Positions 60,588 to 64,000 of a stretch of DNA of 64,000 nt are shown in pieces; the first letter of the stretch is position 1, and each line of letters starts with the position of its first letter. The DNA lies in the NCBI RefSeq assembly GCF_013085465.1, contig NZ_CP049838.1:9548001-9612000 (forward strand), written 5' to 3'. A model generated the notes under the pieces. The model did no database searches and was not told where the DNA came from. It saw only the letters and a list, made by a program, of their open reading frames with translations. The position numbers and the translations under genes are program-made. Origin of the DNA: Streptomyces asoensis (GTDB lineage: Bacteria > Actinomycetota > Actinomycetes > Streptomycetales > Streptomycetaceae).

Positions 60588-61465
60588 CCCACGCAGCCCT
60601 CGCCCCCCGAGGGGGCAGGTTCAAGAAGCTCCTCCGCGGCAAGGACGACCCCAACTCCCCGCGCCTGTCGCCGCTGTGGACGTTCGTCGCCTGGCTGGCC
60701 ACCCTGGCGTTCTTCGCGCCGGTGGCGTGGATGGTGCTGACCTCCTTCCATCAGGAGGCCGACGCGGCGACCAACCCGCCGACCCCCTTCGCCCCGGTCA
60801 CCTTCGACCAGTACAAGCTGCTGTTCAGCCGGGACATCACGCCTTTCCTCCTCAACTCGGCCATGGCCAGCATCCTTTCGACGGTGCTGGTGCTCGCCCT
60901 GGCGGTGCCGGCGGCGTACGCGCTGTCCATCAAGCCGGTCGAGAAGTGGACCGACGTGATGTTCTTCTTCCTGTCCACGAAGTTCCTCCCGGCCATCGCG
61001 GCCCTGCTGCCGGTGTACCTGATCGTCAAGGACGCCGGGATGCTGGACAACGTGTGGACGCTGGTCGTCCTCTACACCGCGATGAACCTCCCGATCGCGG
61101 TCTGGATGATGCGCTCGTTCCTCGCCGAGGTGCCCAAGGAGATCCTGGAGGCGGCCGAGGTCGACGGCGCGGGACTGCTCACCGTGCTGTGGCGGGTCGT
61201 CGCACCGGTCGCCATGCCGGGACTCGCCGCCACCTCGCTGATCTGCTTCATCTTCAGCTGGAACGAGTTCATGTTCGCCGTGAACCTCACCGCGACCCAG
61301 GCGTCCACCGCACCCGTCTTCCTGGTCGGCTTCATCACCAACGAGGGTCTGTTCCTGGCCCGGCTGTGCGCGGCTGCCACGCTGGTGTCGCTGCCGGTCC
61401 TCATCGCCGGATTCGCCGCCCAGGACAAGCTCGTACGAGGTCTCTCCCTGGGAGCCGTCAAGTGA
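60584..61465 (+). CDS. Sugar/polyol ABC permease 2 (SmoG/MalG type)
   Basis: A 293-residue permease with six TM helices: LWTFVAWLATLAFFAPVAWM (TM1), ILSTVLVLALAVPAAYALS, FFFLSTKFLPAIAALLPVYL, the EAA loop EAAEVDGAGLLTVLWRVVAP, and FSWNEFMFAVNLTATQAST near the C-terminus. The STKFLPAIAALLP segment is characteristic of the sorbitol/mannitol branch. ATG 60584 overlaps the permease 1 stop and the stop overlaps the dehydrogenase GTG, so the operon is fully coupled. Confidence 0.94.
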   Translation: MTHAALAPRGGRFKKLLRGKDDPNSPRLSPLWTFVAWLATLAFFAPVAWMVLTSFHQEADAATNPPTPFAPVTFDQYKLLFSRDITPFLLNSAMASILSTVLVLALAVPAAYALSIKPVEKWTDVMFFFLSTKFLPAIAALLPVYLIVKDAGMLDNVWTLVVLYTAMNLPIAVWMMRSFLAEVPKEILEAAEVDGAGLLTVLWRVVAPVAMPGLAATSLICFIFSWNEFMFAVNLTATQASTAPVFLVGFITNEGLFLARLCAAATLVSLPVLIAGFAAQDKLVRGLSLGAVK

Positions 61466-62469
61466 AGGCAGCCGTCATCACCCAGCCGGGCAGCGTCGAA
61501 CTCGCCACCGTCGACGACCCCGCTCCCGGCCCGCGCGAAGTCGTCGTCGAGGTCGCGGCCACCGGAATCTGCGGCACCGATCTGCACATCCTCCAGGGGG
61601 AGTTCGCGCCGAAGCTGCCCATCGTCCCGGGCCATGAGTTCGCCGGGGAAGTCGTCGCCGTGGGCACCGGTGTCACCGAACTCGCCGTCGGGGCGCGGGT
61701 CGCGGTCGACCCGTCGCTGTACTGCTTCGAGTGGCACTACTGCCGTATCGGCCACAACAACCTCTGCGAACGCTGGGCCGCGATCGGGGTCACCCACCCG
61801 GGCGCCGCCGCCGAGTTCGTGGCCGCTCCCGTCGCCAACTGCACGGTCCTGCCCGACGGCGTGCGCACCGAGGACGCGGCCCTCATCGAGCCGCTGTCCT
61901 GCGCCGTACGCGGCTACGACGTCCTGCGCAGCCGCCTCGCCTCCCGCGTGCTCGTCTACGGCGCCGGGACCATGGGCCTGATGATGCTCCAGCTCGCCAA
62001 GGCCACCGGCGCCGCGAGCGTCGACGTCGTCGACATCAACGCCGAACGCCTCGATACAGCACGGCAGTTGGGCTGCTCCGCCGGTGCCACGTCCGCCGAC
62101 GAACTGGACCGGCCGAAGTACGGGTGGGACCTGGTCGTCGACGCCACCGGCAACGCCCAGGCCATCCAGGACGCCCTCGGCCGGGTCGGCAAGGGCGGTA
62201 CCTACCTACAGTTCGGCGTCGCGGACTACGCCACCCGGGCCACCATCGAGCCGTACAAGATCTACAACCAGGAGATCACCATCACCGGCTCGATGGCCGT
62301 CCTGCACAGCTTCGAACGCGCCGCCGATCTCTTCGCCACCGGCGTCATCGACCCGGACGTCTTCATCAGCGACCGCCTCCCCCTGGCCGCCTTCCCGGAC
62401 GCGATCGCCCGCTTCCAGGCCGGAATCGGCCGCAAGATCCAGATCCAGCCCGGTCTCGCCTCCGCGTGA
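61462..62469 (+). CDS. Zinc-dependent polyol dehydrogenase 1 (sorbitol-dehydrogenase-like)
   Basis: A 335-residue medium-chain dehydrogenase: ATGICGTDLHILQGEF and VPGHEFAGEVVAVGTGV (catalytic zinc), IEPLSCAVRGYDVL, VLVYGAGTMGLMMLQLAKATG (Rossmann) and VDINAERLDTARQLG. In the structural-zinc lobe CFEWHYCRIGHNNLC the second of four Cys is Trp, so this site is probably empty, as in some sorbitol dehydrogenases. GTG 61462 overlaps the permease stop. Together with the transporter it should oxidise the imported polyol to a ketose using NAD+. Confidence 0.93.
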   Translation: MKAAVITQPGSVELATVDDPAPGPREVVVEVAATGICGTDLHILQGEFAPKLPIVPGHEFAGEVVAVGTGVTELAVGARVAVDPSLYCFEWHYCRIGHNNLCERWAAIGVTHPGAAAEFVAAPVANCTVLPDGVRTEDAALIEPLSCAVRGYDVLRSRLASRVLVYGAGTMGLMMLQLAKATGAASVDVVDINAERLDTARQLGCSAGATSADELDRPKYGWDLVVDATGNAQAIQDALGRVGKGGTYLQFGVADYATRATIEPYKIYNQEITITGSMAVLHSFERAADLFATGVIDPDVFISDRLPLAAFPDAIARFQAGIGRKIQIQPGLASA

Positions 62470-62495
62470 ACACCCGAACCGAACGGACCCCCACC

Positions 62496-63530
62496 ATGAC
62501 CGAGCAGATCCGCCGCGTTCTCGTCCGCTCCCTCGACGACATCAGCATCGAGCATGTGCCCGCCCCCGTCCCCGGGGACGACGAACTCCTGGTGCGCACC
62601 ACGGTCGTCGGCGTGTGCGGCTCCGACACGCATGCGGCGGCCGGCCACCATCCCTTCATCGACCTGCCCTACCGCCCCGGTCACGAGGCGGTAGGTGTCG
62701 TCGCCGCGGCGGGGAAGGCGGCCGGGGACTTCGCGCCCGGCGAGCGGGTGATCATCGAGCCCAACCTGTACTGCGGCCGGTGTCCCCAGTGCCGTTCCGG
62801 CCGCTACAACATCTGCCAGAAACTGAAGGTGTTCGGCTGCCAGACGCCCGGCGCGATGACCGACCTGTTCACCATCCCGGCCGATCGTGTCCACCGTGTC
62901 CCCGACGGCATGACCGACATCGAGGCCGCCCTCGTCGAGCCCCTGGCCACCCCGGTGCACGCCGTGGCGAAGGCAGGGGACCTCACCGGTCGCACGGTCG
63001 CCGTGCTCGGCGCCGGGCCCATCGGGCTGCTCGTCCTCGCCGCCGCCCGGCACGCCGGCGCCGCGAAGATCGCCGTCACCGACCTGCTGCCGGGCAAGCG
63101 GGACCGCGCCCTGCGCCTCGGAGCCGACGCGGCCCTGCCCGCCGACGCCACCGACCTCGCCGACCGGGCACGCGAAGCGCTCGGCGGACCGGCCGACGTG
63201 GTCTTCGACTGTGTGGCACGCGAGCAGTCCATCGCCCAGGCCACCGACCTGGTCGCCAAGGGCGGCACGATCATCGTGGTCGGTGTCGGCGCCGCGGGGA
63301 GCACCCCCGTCCGGCTCGACCTGGTCCAGGACCGGGAGATCCGCATCGAGGGCACCCTGATGTACACCGGCGACGACTACCGCACCGCGATGGCCCTGAT
63401 CGCCTCGGGCGCCGTGGACACCGCCGAGATCGTCACCGCCACCTACCCGCTGGAGGACGCCGCCAAGGCTTTCGCCGCGTCCGTCGACCCCGAGCAGGTC
63501 AAGGTGCTGGTCACGGTGGACGGTCCATAG
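62496..63530 (+). CDS. Zinc-dependent polyol dehydrogenase 2
   Basis: A 344-residue second medium-chain dehydrogenase: VGVCGSDTHAAAGHHPF, YRPGHEAVGVVAAAG, the complete structural-zinc lobe LYCGRCPQCRSGRYNICQ, VEPLATPVHAVAKAG and VAVLGAGPIGLLVLAAARHAG, with DLLPGKRDRALRLGADAAL for cofactor choice. ATG 62496 follows the first dehydrogenase by 26 bases, with only a weak ribosome site. Two distinct dehydrogenases in one polyol operon suggest either two substrates (for example two alditols) or a two-step oxidation/reduction route. Confidence 0.93.
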   Translation: MTEQIRRVLVRSLDDISIEHVPAPVPGDDELLVRTTVVGVCGSDTHAAAGHHPFIDLPYRPGHEAVGVVAAAGKAAGDFAPGERVIIEPNLYCGRCPQCRSGRYNICQKLKVFGCQTPGAMTDLFTIPADRVHRVPDGMTDIEAALVEPLATPVHAVAKAGDLTGRTVAVLGAGPIGLLVLAAARHAGAAKIAVTDLLPGKRDRALRLGADAALPADATDLADRAREALGGPADVVFDCVAREQSIAQATDLVAKGGTIIVVGVGAAGSTPVRLDLVQDREIRIEGTLMYTGDDYRTAMALIASGAVDTAEIVTATYPLEDAAKAFAASVDPEQVKVLVTVDGP

Positions 63531-63543
63531 GCCCGGAAGCCGG

Positions 63544-63569
63544 ACGGGCCCCGGCCCGCACCGGCCCGT
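63544..63569 (+). terminator. Inverted repeat between the dehydrogenase and deoR-type genes
   Basis: ACGGGCC (63544-63550) and GGCCCGT (63563-63569) form a 7-bp stem with a 12-base GC-rich loop. It could terminate or attenuate transcription before the regulator gene. Confidence 0.35.
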
Positions 63570-63611
63570 GTGGGAAACTGCGAGACCGGAACGACCGGGA
63601 AGGAGGGCGCC

Positions 63612-64000
63612 GTGACCGCCCGTACGCGATTGTCACAGGCGGCCGTCGAGGAGCGGCGCCAGGCCGTGCTGGGGTACGTCGCCGAACACGGCGAGACCCG
63701 CATCGACGACCTGGCCCGGCAGTTCGACGTCAGCCTGATGACGATGCACCGGGACCTGGACGACCTCGCCGCTCGCCATCTGCTGCGCAAGCAGCGCGGA
63801 CGGGCCGTCGCCTTCCCCGCCCTCACCATGGAGACGGCTACCCGCTTCCGGGAGAACAGCGCCCTCGCGGCCAAGAACGCGCTGTGCGCGGCCGTCGCCG
63901 ACCGGATCAGGCCGGGCAGCACGCTGCTCATGGACGACTCGACCACCCTGTTCCCCCTGGTCCCCGCGCTGGCCGCGCTGGACCAGCTCCACGTCGTCAC
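63612..64000 (+). CDS. DeoR-family regulator, 5' part
   Basis: One hundred and twenty-nine codons are visible before the window ends. The N-terminal HTH is TRIDDLARQFDVSLMTMHRDLDDLAARHLL, in the standard DeoR form at residues about 29-57. The start of the sugar-phosphate-sensing domain follows (RFRENSALAAKNALCAAVADRI, GSTLLMDDSTTLFPLVPAL), with the D-SST-like ligand loop. GTG 63612 has AAGGAGG upstream. It probably represses the kinase-transporter-dehydrogenase locus and is released by a sugar phosphate made by the FGGY kinase. Confidence 0.93.
   Translation, partial: MTARTRLSQAAVEERRQAVLGYVAEHGETRIDDLARQFDVSLMTMHRDLDDLAARHLLRKQRGRAVAFPALTMETATRFRENSALAAKNALCAAVADRIRPGSTLLMDDSTTLFPLVPALAALDQLHVV

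Overview
The window is high-GC actinobacterial DNA and almost certainly comes from a Streptomyces chromosome. The evidence is the very high third-position GC, frequent GTG/TTG starts, a SARP regulator, several MmyB-type XRE regulators, a SpoIIE/PAS/GAF phosphatase, a FUSC protein, a PAP2-diacylglycerol kinase fusion and sugar-ABC genes without their own ATPase. Most of it reads like accessory, arm-type sequence: small transcription units, many oxidoreductases and transporters, and a striking number of gene remnants and junction scars.

Layout. 0-1.2 kb: 3' end of a GH13 alpha-glucosidase. 1.3-8.3 kb: frameshifted nucleotidyltransferase remnant, DHA2 MFS exporter, VOC protein, two short secreted proteins (lamin-tail fragment and FG-GAP protein), DUF3533 membrane protein and two metallo-beta-lactamase-fold hydrolases. 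8.5-15 kb: secreted GH127 arabinofuranosidase with ricin-type domain behind a long leader, TPR protein, frameshifted monooxygenase, dienelactone-hydrolase-like enzyme with a tiny upstream ORF, and a PIG-L deacetylase. 15.4-21.4 kb: SpoIIE-type phosphatase, coupled MmyB regulator plus SDR, and a pentapeptide-repeat membrane protein whose frame is open into an upstream DUF7674-like segment.

21.4-30.7 kb holds the most interesting metabolic locus. A SARP regulator is divergent, across 0.88 kb, from a tightly coupled seven-gene operon: inositol-phosphate-synthase-like protein, UbiA prenyltransferase (EboC), TIM-barrel isomerase, EboA, TatD-like hydrolase (EboB), EboE, and an alkaline-phosphatase-superfamily protein (EboF). 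It is an ebo-type cluster in which the usual sugar-phosphate cyclase EboD is absent and an inositol-phosphate-synthase-like cyclase heads the operon. 31.2-33.7 kb is glpF-glpK. 34.1-35.1 kb is a scar of three truncated genes. 35.1-38.6 kb is a lipid-type operon (PAP2-DGK fusion, YihY, PAP2), followed by an NAD(P)-binding protein divergent from an HxlR regulator and a FUSC transporter.

42.6-55.9 kb is a redox/stress island: aldo-keto reductase, NTF2-like protein, Na+/H+ antiporter, two DUF2255 proteins, two alcohol dehydrogenases, DHA2 exporter, cupin, LtrA, SDR and two paralogous MmyB-type regulators. A 40-bp element (four good copies and one degenerate copy), always in the same orientation, lies upstream of each minus-strand transcription unit here, defining a candidate local regulon. 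Within it a DUF2255-ADH segment has been duplicated, and the second ADH copy survives only as a 46-codon ORF coupled to the antiporter. 56.2-64 kb is a polyol or sugar catabolic locus: FGGY kinase, lipoprotein binding protein, two permeases, two zinc dehydrogenases and a DeoR regulator cut by the window edge.

No rRNA, tRNA, CRISPR array, intact insertion sequence or replication origin was recognised. All homology statements come from reading motifs; no database search was run.
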